This document shows, in pieces, positions 1-8,444 of a stretch of 22,952 nucleotides of DNA. The position numbers and the translations under genes are program-made. A model generated the notes under the pieces. It saw nothing but the letters and a program-made list of their open reading frames with translations. It did no database searches and had not been told where the DNA came from. Source of the DNA: Bacteroidota bacterium (GTDB lineage Bacteria > Bacteroidota > Bacteroidia > Bacteroidales > Dysgonomonadaceae). The DNA lies in assembly GCA_023418255.1 (NCBI GenBank), contig JAEZZZ010000168.1, forward strand, positions 1 to 22,952, written 5' to 3'. The first letter of the stretch is position 1. Every line of letters begins with the position of its first letter.

Positions 1-135
1 TGTTTTTGCGGAGTAAGAAACGTTCAAAAAACAATCATCGGATTAGAAAATAGTAAAACCATTCATCCCACAGAGGAAAAGAGGGGCAAAGAAAATGGAA
101 AGTGTTCTTCATGAATAATGCGGGTTATAAGGTGT

Positions 136-991
136 TCACGATTTATTGCTTATGCGCTTTGCCTTTAGCGATACAACAGGTGAAGGGTTTGTGCAAACTG
201 TAAACCTTGTCTTTGTCTGTCTTTTTTGATTCACTACGCGCTTGTCAAGAGAGAGTTCTTCTTGGTATCGTGCTTTTTGTCGATCATCCATTTTTCGGTC
301 GAGCTCCCGTAGCAGCGTATTGGCGATGGTATTTAATCGTCGCTTGGCTTTGTTTGCCTTTTTAGCCCGTTTGAGATGCTTTCCGTTGTAAGTATCTTGA
401 ACCAACTGCTTGCTCTCGCGTGTATATCGCCTGCGCTGATTTATTCCTTCTTTTTGAGTAATCGAGTTGCATTTGTCAATAACCTTCTTACACAGTTTAG
501 CGTCGATGGGAAATGTCGTATTGTTTTCCTGAACGGTGGTATCTGAAAGCACAAACCGGGATTGCTTAGAAACTTCTTTGTCGTAAAGCCGTACGCTGTA
601 AGCAAATATTTTTCCTATCCCTTCTTCTCCCACTCGTTTACGGAAATGAACAAAATCGCTCGGATCAAAAGGAAATGTGTGTTCAAAGAACTCTCCTCCA
701 CAAAAATATTGAAAGTAAATATCGCGAACCCAAACCTAAGGAACGCGCTCATCACCAAGATTGTACAAATGTTTCAATATCAAACATCCGACCATCAGAA
801 GAATAGGAACACTCGGAGCGCCTTTCTCTGAATAGAACGGTGAAAACTCTTCTTCAAAATAGTTCCAATCAATTTTTTGCCAATAGAACTAACTCATGCT
901 TCATATTGATGAAGTCTTTCAACATCGGACGAAACAAGTCTCGTTGTCCTTTTTTGGGTAATTTTCCTATTATAATTTGCAAGGTTTTACT
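136..991 (-). pseudogene. Decayed IS5/IS1182-like transposase
   Basis: Conceptual translation of the minus strand, joined across two frameshifts, reads like the N-terminal two thirds of a Bacteroidetes DDE transposase of the IS5/IS1182 type. Segments seen include KHELVLLAK, IDWNYFEEEFSPFYSEKGAP, DIYFQYFCGG, DPSDFVHFRKRVGEEGI, RYTRESKQLVQDTYNGKH and, after the second shift, VYSLHKPFTCCIAKGKAHKQ. The damage is a lost start codon near 991, a one-base loss in an A-run at about 873-878, an in-frame TAG at 736-738, and a second A-run loss at 222-227. The frame stops at about 140, and the 3' part with the remaining catalytic residues is absent. The longest intact piece is 136-633. Family assignment is from remembered similarity; the decay itself is seen directly. 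The two frameshifts are in homopolymers and alone could be sequencing errors, but the stop and truncation argue for real decay. Confidence 0.8.
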
Positions 992-1087
992 CTGTAAAGA
1001 TACGAAAAACAGCAAATTCAAACAACCTTTTTCAGATATATTTTATTGAAAAATAAGATGAGTAATTGCATTTTGAGGAACGACTAG

Positions 1088-3436
1088 TCAAGATATAATT
1101 CGAAATTTAGCAAATTTGAGCAGCAGCTGTTTTTTTCCTGACGAATCAAAATCAACAAATGCGCGTTTGTCGCTTCCCGACGATTCTACAGCTGTAACTT
1201 TTCCCCTACCAAAACGCTCATGTTCTATGATATCACCGGTTTTTACATCTTGTGCTACTTTTGAAAGCGAGATGGATGAAGATGAAGGTATATCTCTTAT
1301 TGGAGAAATATTTTCATTTTGTTTATTCTGAGTTGCTAGGTATTGGATGGTTGATTGTGGCTTTTTTGAATCGTTATACTGTTTTTTCATTGTTTCCCAA
1401 AATCCCTCTTTGCCCCGTTGTGCCGATGTTGATGAAAGTTGCACTCCGCTATCAGAAATAAGAAATTGCTCATCAATATCGTTTAGAAATTGGCTTGCGC
1501 GCGAGCTGTTGACAGAGCCGTTTTTAAAGCGGCTTTTAGCATAGGTAAGTGTGCAAGTCTCTTTCGCGCGTGTGATGGCAACATAAAAAAGGCGTCTTTC
1601 CTCTTCCAAACCACGAAATTCGCCTTTTGCCATCGACGAAGGAAATAGATCTTCTTCCATTCCTACTACAAACACATGATTAAATTCCAATCCCTTGGCG
1701 GCATGAACAGTCATCAGTGTTACTTTTTCGTTGTTTTCTTCGCTATTGGTGTCTTGGTCGGTCAAAAGTGACACTTCTGATAGAAAATCGGTGAGCGTAA
1801 TATCTGTATCGTTTTGTTCTTGCCGCGAAACAACAAACTCATTCATGGCATTGAGCATCTCTTCCAAATTTTGTGCACGGCTCATTCCTTCGGGTGTCAT
1901 GTCGTTGTATGCTTCGGCGGCAATCCCCGATTTTTTAATCACTTTTTTTGCCAATTCATACGCATTAAGCGTTTTGTTTTGTGTGATAAAATCATCGATA
2001 AGAGCGCGAAAACTACTCAATTTTTTGGCTGTTCCTGCATTTATATCTACGTTGTATTCCAATGAATTTGAGAGAATTTCCCACATACTGAGGTTATGAT
2101 TTATTGCTGCCGATGTGATTTTTGCAACAGTTACGTTGCCAATTCCTCTTGCCGGATAGTTGATGATGCGGCGCAGTGCTGTTTCGTCTGTTGGATTGAC
2201 AATGAGGCGAAAATATGCAATAACGTCTTTGATTTCTTTTCTTTGATAGAAAGATAGGCCGCCGTATATGCGATATGGGATGTTGTTTTTTCGCAGTGCC
2301 TCTTCAAAAACGCGTGATTGTGCGTTGGTGCGATACAGAATGGCAAATTCGTTATATTTGGCTTGATAATCGAAGTGCATACGCGCAATTTTATTGCTTA
2401 CGATGACTCCCTCTTCGAAGTCAGAAAAGGCACTCAGCAGTTCTATTTTTTCGCCCTCTTTGTTTTCTGAAAAAATGGTTTTATCTAACTGTTCTCTGTT
2501 TTTTTTGATGAGGCTGTTGGCGGCATTGACAATGTTTTGTGTGGAACGATAGTTTTGTTCCAGTTTGAATATTTGTGTATCGGGATAATGGGTTTTAAAT
2601 GTTAAAATATTATCAATATTTGCTCCGCGGAACGAATAAATACTTTGTGCATCGTCGCCCACCACGCACACTCTTTGATGGGCATCGCCAAGTTGTTTTA
2701 CGATAAGGTGTTGTGCAAAGTTGGTATCTTGATATTCATCTACTAAAATGTATTGAAACTGATTTTTATATTTTTCTACTATTTCGGGATGTTTTTTAAA
2801 TAAAATATTGGTGAACATCAGTAAATCATCAAAATCCATCGAATTTGAAGCATGAAGTCGTTGCTGATATTGTGAATATATTTTCGAAACCATCGGACGT
2901 CGGCATATTTGATCATATTCAATGAGTTCTTTATTGGCAGCATATTTTTCAGGTGTTATCAAGGCATTTTTTGCTCTTGATATTTGGTTATGGATGTTGT
3001 TGGGTCGATATTGCTTATCATCGAGATCAAAATCTTTGATGATTTGTTTCAAGAGATTGTTGGAATCGGATGCATCGTAAATAGTGAAATTAGACTGAAA
3101 ACCAATATATTCAGCCTCTTTTCGAAGAATACGTGAAAAGATGGCGTGAAATGTTCCCATCCATAGACTTCGTGATTTTTTTTCGCCCACGAGTTGAGCA
3201 ATGCGTGATTTCATCTCTCTGGCGGCTTTATTGGTAAATGTAAGTGCCAAAATGTGATAAGGTGGCAAGCCTTGTTCGAGGAGATAGGCGATTTTGTATG
3301 TCAGCACGCGTGTTTTTCCGGATCCCGCGCCGGCAATCACCAACGATGGTCCGGTGCAAAACTCAACAGCAGCCCGCTGTGCTTCATCTAACTGATTCAG
3401 TAGATTGGATATATTGTTATTTTTTGGTGGTTGCAT
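1088..3436 (-). CDS. pcrA: UvrD/PcrA-type ATP-dependent 3'-5' DNA helicase
   Basis: This is a superfamily 1A helicase of 782 residues, expected to unwind DNA in repair, replication restart and removal of RecA or stalled complexes in the cytoplasm. All signature motifs are present: the P-loop AGAGSGKT at residues 35-42, motif II VDEYQDTN, motif III GDDAQSIYSFRGA, motif IV EQNYRST, motif V TVHAAKGLEF and motif VI RRLFYVAITRAK. The C-terminus (roughly residues 730-782, from DIIEHERFGRGKV) matches the small Tudor-like domain typical of PcrA. The ATG at 3436 is chosen; a TTG three codons upstream lies inside the -7 box and is unlikely to be used. Length is normal for the family. It is monocistronic as far as can be seen, with the minus-strand terminator at 3523-3553 separating it from the gene upstream. 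UvrD versus PcrA cannot be separated by sequence alone. Confidence 0.95.
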   Translation of the reverse strand: MQPPKNNNISNLLNQLDEAQRAAVEFCTGPSLVIAGAGSGKTRVLTYKIAYLLEQGLPPYHILALTFTNKAAREMKSRIAQLVGEKKSRSLWMGTFHAIFSRILRKEAEYIGFQSNFTIYDASDSNNLLKQIIKDFDLDDKQYRPNNIHNQISRAKNALITPEKYAANKELIEYDQICRRPMVSKIYSQYQQRLHASNSMDFDDLLMFTNILFKKHPEIVEKYKNQFQYILVDEYQDTNFAQHLIVKQLGDAHQRVCVVGDDAQSIYSFRGANIDNILTFKTHYPDTQIFKLEQNYRSTQNIVNAANSLIKKNREQLDKTIFSENKEGEKIELLSAFSDFEEGVIVSNKIARMHFDYQAKYNEFAILYRTNAQSRVFEEALRKNNIPYRIYGGLSFYQRKEIKDVIAYFRLIVNPTDETALRRIINYPARGIGNVTVAKITSAAINHNLSMWEILSNSLEYNVDINAGTAKKLSSFRALIDDFITQNKTLNAYELAKKVIKKSGIAAEAYNDMTPEGMSRAQNLEEMLNAMNEFVVSRQEQNDTDITLTDFLSEVSLLTDQDTNSEENNEKVTLMTVHAAKGLEFNHVFVVGMEEDLFPSSMAKGEFRGLEEERRLFYVAITRAKETCTLTYAKSRFKNGSVNSSRASQFLNDIDEQFLISDSGVQLSSTSAQRGKEGFWETMKKQYNDSKKPQSTIQYLATQNKQNENISPIRDIPSSSSISLSKVAQDVKTGDIIEHERFGRGKVTAVESSGSDKRAFVDFDSSGKKQLLLKFAKFRIIS

Positions 3437-3442
3437 AGTTTG

Positions 3443-3472
3443 CAAAATTACGCTTTTTCGGATAATTTATCC
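3443..3472 (-). promoter_or_regulatory. pcrA promoter -7 box with overlapping palindrome
   Basis: On the minus strand TAATTTTG (3450-3443) fits the Bacteroidetes -7 consensus TAnnTTTG. Only six bases separate it from the ATG at 3436, so a start site at the usual distance would give a leaderless or near-leaderless mRNA. No clear TTTG is seen at the -33 position. Instead a perfect 13-base palindrome, GGATAA-T-TTATCC (plus-strand reading, 3460-3472), lies between the expected -33 and -7 elements, where a repressor could bind. The -7 match is seen directly; regulation is inferred. Confidence 0.45.
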
Positions 3473-3522
3473 TATAATTTCATCAAATTGTAAGATTTTA
3501 TAGATTTTCAATATTTATAGAA

Positions 3523-3553
3523 TAAAAAAACCGCCCTTTATCAAAGGCGGTTT
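3523..3553 (-). terminator. Rho-independent terminator of the 3575-4048 gene
   Basis: On the minus strand a stem AAACCGCC / GGCGGTTT, extended by AAA/TTT across one bulged base, closes a short loop and is followed by a T-run (3530-3524). It starts 22 bases past the stop of the exported protein gene and insulates pcrA from it. Confidence 0.85.
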
Positions 3554-3574
3554 CAATGTATTATGCGATATTTT

Positions 3575-4048
3575 TTAGAATGTATAGCGTAAACTCAAAC
3601 CGATTCCGGCATACCACCAATCGTTGTAATTGTTGGTAAAATTAATGCTTGGTTTCCAGTCAAGCGAAATTGCAAAGGGTGCAGTGGGAAATTTGTATTC
3701 CATTCCTGCCATTAGGTCTGCCCCAAGAAGCAATGCGCTCTTATAATCTTCTTTGTTTTTGTTGATACCACCAACGTGTGCACCGGCACCAACGTACCAA
3801 TCTAAATTAGGCGCACCGGTCAATGATTGTTGATAAACATACATTCCGGTAATTTGAAAATAATAGGGTGAAATACTTAAAATACCTTCCAATGCGTTGC
3901 CTTGTGAAATAAAATGTTTTACTGCTAAACCATTGTCATATCCTAAACGCACACCAAGTCCGGTGTTGTAACGTTGAGCAGAAGCAGTTGTAGCTGTAAG
4001 TGTAGCAATGGCAATAATGCCGGCAATCATAATTTTTTTTAGTTTCAT
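3575..4048 (-). CDS. Small exported beta-barrel-like outer membrane protein
   Basis: The product is 157 residues and not recognised as a named protein. It has a clear Sec signal peptide (positive KLKK, hydrophobic core, cleavage after TASA at about residue 24). The mature part has alternating aromatic and small residues, glycine-rich turns (GLGVRLGYDNG, WYVGAGAHVGG, WWYAGIGLSLRYTF) and a C-terminal phenylalanine, as expected of an outer-membrane beta barrel recognised by the BAM machinery. With about 130 mature residues it would make a barrel of about eight strands, similar in size to OmpX/OmpW-like proteins. It has its own terminator at 3523-3553 and a very AT-rich upstream region, so it is probably transcribed alone. 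Export and barrel character are well supported; the function is unknown. Confidence 0.85.
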   Translation of the reverse strand: MKLKKIMIAGIIAIATLTATTASAQRYNTGLGVRLGYDNGLAVKHFISQGNALEGILSISPYYFQITGMYVYQQSLTGAPNLDWYVGAGAHVGGINKNKEDYKSALLLGADLMAGMEYKFPTAPFAISLDWKPSINFTNNYNDWWYAGIGLSLRYTF

Positions 4049-4184
4049 AAGTGAAATTTTTTAATTAATAAATAATATGTGCTTGGTCAATATAACAATA
4101 TATAAACAAATTTGTTTTCAATATTGTTGAAAAAAACGATAAATATTTTATTGTCTGAATTATTTTTCACTAAACAGTTATTAT

Positions 4185-4784
4185 TTATCTGTTTTTTATA
4201 GATATGTGATGGTTATAACACCGTCTACATAATGGTGAATATTCTTGTTTTTCTCCTAGCATAACCTGCTTGTCGTTATCTACTAAGCGGTAAGAATAGT
4301 TTGCAGAATGTCCACACTCTACGCACACGGCATGTACTTTGGTAACATCGTCAGCAATGGCACACAACTGTGGCATGGGACCAAAAGGATTGCGTTTGAA
4401 ATCCATATCAAGTCCGGCAACAATTACACGGATGCCTTGGTCGGCAAGCTGCTGGCAAATATCAACAAGCCCTTCATCAAAGAATTGTGCTTCATCGATT
4501 CCCACTACTTGTGTGGTTGAAGAGAGTAATAATATGTTGGCTGAATTTTCTACCGGTGTTGCCGGCAATGCACTTTTGTCGTGTGACACAACTTCTATCT
4601 CTGAATATCGAATGTCAATCGCAGGTTTGAATATTTCGACCGATTGTTTGGCAAATGTGGCTCGGCGAAGCCGGCGAAGTAGCTCTTCAGTTTTTCCCGA
4701 AAACATCGAACCACATATTACCTCAATGCGTCCGGCGCGATATGTTTCGTGAGTGTGATAATATTCGTTGTACATAATTTTCAT
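4185..4784 (-). CDS. tdk: Thymidine kinase (type II, zinc-containing)
   Basis: This enzyme phosphorylates thymidine to dTMP with ATP in pyrimidine salvage, in the cytosol. The 199-residue product has the P-loop GSMFSGKT at residues 25-32, the Walker B and catalytic segment GIDEAQFF at 95-102 (Glu98 as the expected base), and the C-terminal lasso region with four zinc ligands Cys154, Cys157, Cys186 and Cys189 (CVEC and CRRC pairs). Length is typical of bacterial type II thymidine kinases. ATG 4784 is taken as start; ATG 4775 is also in frame and cannot be excluded. It is flanked downstream by the small exported protein gene and upstream by a transposase remnant, with a palindrome at 4827-4841 over its promoter region. 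No operon partner is visible. Confidence 0.95.
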   Translation of the reverse strand: MKIMYNEYYHTHETYRAGRIEVICGSMFSGKTEELLRRLRRATFAKQSVEIFKPAIDIRYSEIEVVSHDKSALPATPVENSANILLLSSTTQVVGIDEAQFFDEGLVDICQQLADQGIRVIVAGLDMDFKRNPFGPMPQLCAIADDVTKVHAVCVECGHSANYSYRLVDNDKQVMLGEKQEYSPLCRRCYNHHISIKNR

Positions 4785-4826
4785 TATCGTTCATTTTGCG
4801 AACAAAATTTTTCATCATTAATAAAA

Positions 4827-4841
4827 CCACTTAATAAGTGG
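4827..4841. repeat. Perfect 15-base palindrome upstream of tdk
   Basis: CCACTTA-A-TAAGTGG is a perfect inverted repeat 43 bases upstream of the tdk ATG. On the minus strand a weak -7-like AAATTTTG (4810-4803) lies between it and the gene, which would put the palindrome on the -33 element. On the minus strand it is also followed by TTTTATT, so a small terminator hairpin is an alternative reading. Confidence 0.6.
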
Positions 4842-4860
4842 CGTAGAGATTTTATAATCG

Positions 4861-5570
4861 AAGTTCTTTGGCTTATTTAAGTATTCAGGCAAAATCAATT
4901 TTATTCAATTTGCTCACTACGTCAAGCATGGCGAACAATATTATTGCAATCAGTTTGGTTAAAAGTTTGATTTTATTGCTTTCAACTCGGCAATGGTTCA
5001 AGCACATTGTTCAGATAACAAAGTAATTACTTTCGACCCGAACTTCATTTTTAAATAGGCAAAAAACTGCCGATACGGAATAGCCACCACTGACATTGAC
5101 AATCACAGCGCAATGTATCCGGAATGGCGTTCAAACTTTTTGCAAAGATAATCAAACTTTACCGGATTATTATTCCCAAGTTCTGATAAAGAGAAAAATT
5201 GAATTGCAGAAAATATCAAAAATAATTGTTGTGGATACATATTTTGTTAAAGATGTAAACAGTTTGGATATGAGCAACTTTTCGCTCATTGGATAAACTG
5301 TATTTTCACTTTAATGCTTCGCTTACGGCTATTAATCTTGCCAAAGTTGTACACTGGTTTAGTATCCCAAAGGAGAAACGTCGGACGTTTTCTATGCGTG
5401 ACATTAAATTGGTAAACCACAATGCACTGTTGATGGAAAGATTTTAACATGTATGGAATAAACCCAAACATACTTAAAAATAAAAAGAATGTCAAAGACC
5501 TGCTATCTATATTATGGCACTAATGCCGCTTAAAATTTAACGAAGTATTGATAAAACCTACTGGGATTAT
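4861..5570 (+). pseudogene. Decayed DDE transposase (IS4-like), plus strand
   Basis: This stretch between tdk and the PAP2 gene is the worn remains of a transposase. The plus-strand frame from about 4861 reads KINFIQFAHYVKHGEQYY, is broken by TAA at 4960-4962, resumes as KFDFIAFNSAMVQAHCSDNK then VITFDPNFIFK, and is broken again by TAG at 5056-5058. After deletion and a frame change it continues as YGIATTDIDNHSAM, then QTLPDYYSQVLIKRKIELQK and KIIVVDTYF (5216-5245), and then KLYFHFNASLTAINLAKVVH and MRDIKLVNHNALLMERF. The end, NPNILKNKKNVKDLL, lies around 5465-5510. The IVVDTYF aspartate and TFDPNFI resemble DDE-fold catalytic segments. Family naming rests on remembered resemblance to Bacteroidetes IS4-type elements. 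No terminal inverted repeats were found. It is unrelated to the 136-991 remnant. Confidence 0.75.
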
Positions 5571-5595
5571 TTTTACTACTCACGGCCATTTTTCG

Positions 5596-6363
5596 TTATA
5601 GATAGACCGCCAAGGCTGCCCCTATCGCCTTTTGCCGAGGGTCATAAAAAGGACGTGTCAGCACAAGCGGGGATTCTTTTTTATCCCATCCAAAAAGTTT
5701 TTGATTAAATGGCAACAGCCAATATCCAATGCGTACACTCACAATCCCAAATCCTGCGCCTGCAATCACATCGCTTAGCCAATGCCTCTCGTTGTATAGC
5801 CGCAAAAAAGCGACACCACATGCCAGCGAGTAGGCTGCTATGCCATATCCAAGACCATATTCTGTTCTCACCAATTCGGCACCGACGAATGCTGTGGCAG
5901 TATGTCCCGAAGGAAATGAATTGAGTGCCGAGCCATCTGGACGCCTGACATCAGCAGCGATTTTTATACAGCCTACAAACATGCCCATAGCAATATATGC
6001 CGTTGCAGTAACGGCTAATCGTTCTTTAAAGGTGTGTTTGGCAGGCACGCCCAAAACACCTAATGCAAGATTGGATGCTACGGGCAGGTATTGAATGTAG
6101 TCGTCGGCATGAAAATATTGGTTGTTTCGCCACGCTTTCATCGTGTTGCGAATGGAGTGATTCACCTTCTGAAATCCATTGTTGCAAGTGCCCCATGAGC
6201 CAACTGCTACCAATGATGCCGGGACAATCAGTTGTTTGGGATGAAATTGGGTGGTGTGGTCGCGCATGCGAACGGTGTCGCTTGCTCTTTGAGCATGTAT
6301 AAGTCCGGCGATAATAAAGAGGTGCGCCAATACGACAATGCGCGTTTTCGTTGTTTGGATCAT
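5596..6363 (-). CDS. PAP2-family phosphatase with signal peptide
   Basis: The product has 255 residues and the three PAP2 acid phosphatase motifs: K134-x6-RP (R141, P142), PSGH at 151-154, and R188-x5-H194 with D198 (ERHWLSDV). The N-terminus looks like a signal peptide ending IHAQ (about residue 25), and further hydrophobic segments cover about 93-107, 117-134 and 172-187, so catalysis is expected on the periplasmic side of a membrane. Substrates in this superfamily include undecaprenyl pyrophosphate, lipid A phosphate and phosphatidylglycerol phosphate; which one applies cannot be told. It lies 110 bases downstream of the prolyl isomerase gene on the same strand and may be read from the tgt-permease-isomerase transcript or its own weak promoter. 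An inverted repeat (GTTATAG/CTATAAC, 6410-6416 and 6425-6431) sits in the gap. Confidence 0.9.
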   Translation of the reverse strand: MIQTTKTRIVVLAHLFIIAGLIHAQRASDTVRMRDHTTQFHPKQLIVPASLVAVGSWGTCNNGFQKVNHSIRNTMKAWRNNQYFHADDYIQYLPVASNLALGVLGVPAKHTFKERLAVTATAYIAMGMFVGCIKIAADVRRPDGSALNSFPSGHTATAFVGAELVRTEYGLGYGIAAYSLACGVAFLRLYNERHWLSDVIAGAGFGIVSVRIGYWLLPFNQKLFGWDKKESPLVLTRPFYDPRQKAIGAALAVYL

Positions 6364-6473
6364 ATTTTGATGATTTTTAGTGATAAAGTAGCAAGCTGTA
6401 CACTTTTGTGTTATAGATTGATTTCTATAACCATATCCTTCTTTTTCTGCTCTATATTGTTTGAAGCGGACAG

Positions 6474-7280
6474 CTAATTAATGTATATGCGGATAATACG
6501 CGCATCCTTTGTGGGGCGATGATACATATCAACTTGTAAAGCCGCAATTTTATCAATCACATCCAAGCCTTCTATCACTTCACCAAACACGGTATACTCG
6601 CCATCCAGATGGTGGCTTCCGCCAATGGTCGTATATGCCTCTTTCACTTCGGGGGCGAAAAAGAATTTACCCGGTGCTTGGGCATAGAGCGAATCTACTA
6701 CATGCAACAACGAATCCAGCAATGAGTTAAACGCGTGCGGATCCGTTTTTTTTAGTTCAGCAAGCTTGTTTTTGTGTGGGCTGTAATGTTTGCGGATGAT
6801 TTTGTTCCTGATAGGAACGTTTACGGCTCGTTCCAAGGTGTCCATGCGTCCTGTTGTATAGACATTTCCGTGTACAACATAAAATTGTGAGGCATCTGAT
6901 TTCTTTTTGGGATTCTCTTTGTCGTCCTGTCTTGGTGCCGCCAACGCTCCTTTTTTATGAAAATGATGCGCTCTAAACTCCGGCATTAGTTCCATGTCGG
7001 TTCGTCCACTGCCGACTTGTGCTCCCGGTGCGGCATTTCGCGAATCTTGCGCGCCGCCTTGAATCATAAAATTGCGGATGACACGGTGAAACAACGTACC
7101 ATCGAAATATCCTTTTTTTACCAGCGATAAGAAATGTTCTGAGTGACGTGGAGTGTCGTCGTATAGCATGACTTTCATATCGCCATAGTTGGTTGATATA
7201 ATAACGGTTGGATATTTGGTTTGCGCGGAAATTGTGGCAGCCGTAATGCAAATAGTAAGTAACAGGAAATATTTTTTCAT
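6474..7280 (-). CDS. Exported cyclophilin-type peptidyl-prolyl cis-trans isomerase
   Basis: This is a predicted periplasmic folding catalyst of 268 residues. Residues 1-20 form a signal peptide (KKYFLLLTI core, cleavage after ISA). The cyclophilin fold is clear: FHRVIRNFMIQGG at 64-76 with catalytic Arg66, SQFYVVHG at 131-138 and LDGEYTVFGEV at 225-235. Between these last two motifs, which classical bacterial cyclophilins place about 20 residues apart, there is an insertion of roughly 70 residues. It is basic then acidic and helical in character, including KHYSPHKNKLAELKKTDPH. The gene starts 39 bases after the permease stop on the same strand, so co-transcription with tgt and the permease is likely. 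Confidence 0.93.
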   Translation of the reverse strand: MKKYFLLLTICITAATISAQTKYPTVIISTNYGDMKVMLYDDTPRHSEHFLSLVKKGYFDGTLFHRVIRNFMIQGGAQDSRNAAPGAQVGSGRTDMELMPEFRAHHFHKKGALAAPRQDDKENPKKKSDASQFYVVHGNVYTTGRMDTLERAVNVPIRNKIIRKHYSPHKNKLAELKKTDPHAFNSLLDSLLHVVDSLYAQAPGKFFFAPEVKEAYTTIGGSHHLDGEYTVFGEVIEGLDVIDKIAALQVDMYHRPTKDARIIRIYIN

Positions 7281-7319
7281 ATCATATATAGGTGAAAGTT
7301 AGAGATCGATAGCGATGTA

Positions 7320-8411
7320 TTAATTCGGTGCTTTTCGATAAAGATAAAACGCGATGCCGATAAAAATAAGATTGGGAATCCATGCCGCAACAAACGGACT
7401 CATTCCTCCTTTGATGGCAAACGATGCGCTGATGGTCATAAACAGAATATAGCCCATGCTCAATAGAAGTCCGATGCCGATATTGATTCCCATACCTCGT
7501 TTTACCTTTCTTGCAGAAAGAGATGTCCCGATAAGGGTTAGAATAAAAGCAGAGAAGATGGATGCAATGCGGCTGTGATACTCAATCTGAAAGGGCTGTA
7601 TGTTTCCCATGCCTCTTCTTTTTTGACTGGCAACATATTTCCGCAATTCCGGTGTAGTCATCACCTGTTGATCGCTTTTGGCAATGATGAAATCGTTGGG
7701 GACAATTTGAATGATGGTGTCAATAGAATTTCCTTTTGTAATCACCTCTTTCATGCCGTCAAAATCGCGGATTTGATAATCTTCGATTGTCCAGTTGTAC
7801 CCTGAATTGTATCGGATAGAACGAGCCGTAAGGCGTGAAACGAGCTGCAGACTGTCAAAATGATCCATGGAAAAGTTGGTGCCTACATTTGAACTCAGGT
7901 TGAAACTGCCAAAATAGACAATGGTTCCCTCGGTCACCTTAAATTGAATATCTCGGTCGGTTGTCTTTTTTAACTTTTTATCGATATATTGAGTTTCAAA
8001 ATTCAATCGCGTTTTGTTTGCCGGCGGAATGATGTAGCTTCCAAACACGAACGAAGTGAGCGCTAGAATGGCTGCTGAAATCATGTAGGGTTTCATTAGT
8101 CGCTTGAAACTAATACCGTTTGAAAGAATGGCAATGATTTCTGAGTTGTTCGCCAACTTCGACGTGAAGAAAATAACCGCCAAAAAAACAAATAGTGGAC
8201 TAAAAAGATTGGTATAATAGGGTATGAAATTGATGTAATAGTCAAAAACAATCTCTTGTAACGAAACGTTATTGGCAATGAATTTATCTATTTTCTCGTT
8301 GATGTCAAACACCACCGAGATGGACATGATAAGGGTAATCATGAAAACGAACGTCCCCAAGAACTTTTTTATGATGTATTTATCAATCAGTGTTAGTCTA
8401 AATCTTTTCAT
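7320..8411 (-). CDS. lptG: LptF/LptG-type (YjgP/YjgQ) lipopolysaccharide export permease
   Basis: This is an inner-membrane permease of the Lpt system, which pulls LPS from the inner membrane with LptB ATPase and passes it to LptC/LptA. The 363-residue protein has the family layout: three N-terminal membrane segments (about 16-36, 60-82 and 107-127), a large periplasmic beta-jellyroll domain (about 130-275), and three C-terminal membrane segments (about 283-300, 307-331 and 335-357). The cytoplasmic coupling segment NNSEIIAILSNGIS at 88-101 matches the conserved E-x2-A-x4-G-x-S pattern contacted by LptB. It lies 33 bases downstream of tgt, a pairing often seen in Bacteroidales. LptF and LptG are hard to separate by sequence; the LptG label is a best guess. 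Confidence 0.9.
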   Translation of the reverse strand: MKRFRLTLIDKYIIKKFLGTFVFMITLIMSISVVFDINEKIDKFIANNVSLQEIVFDYYINFIPYYTNLFSPLFVFLAVIFFTSKLANNSEIIAILSNGISFKRLMKPYMISAAILALTSFVFGSYIIPPANKTRLNFETQYIDKKLKKTTDRDIQFKVTEGTIVYFGSFNLSSNVGTNFSMDHFDSLQLVSRLTARSIRYNSGYNWTIEDYQIRDFDGMKEVITKGNSIDTIIQIVPNDFIIAKSDQQVMTTPELRKYVASQKRRGMGNIQPFQIEYHSRIASIFSAFILTLIGTSLSARKVKRGMGINIGIGLLLSMGYILFMTISASFAIKGGMSPFVAAWIPNLIFIGIAFYLYRKAPN

Positions 8412-8444
8412 TCCGCCTTTGTTTCGTCGGTTTGAACCCCACGG

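Noticed and set aside
1..114. Plus-strand frame open from the left edge for 37 codons
   Set aside because: It may be the end of a gene cut by the window, but the peptide (including NSKTIHPTEEKRGKENGK) matches nothing I know and the stretch is too short to support.
562..1049. Two plus-strand open frames
   Set aside because: They lie antisense to the decayed transposase, whose minus-strand translation is clearly protein-like; they are shadows.
3575..4048. Lipoprotein instead of barrel protein
   Set aside because: No cysteine follows the signal peptide; the cleavage region is TASAQ.
5096..5495. Short open frames of 66 and 69 codons
   Set aside because: The plus-strand one is a fragment of the decayed transposase at 4861-5570; the minus-strand one is its antisense.
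6474..7280. Lipobox at Cys11 of the prolyl isomerase
   Set aside because: The residue before the cysteine is isoleucine and the hydrophobic core continues past it; a normal cleavage after ISA fits better.
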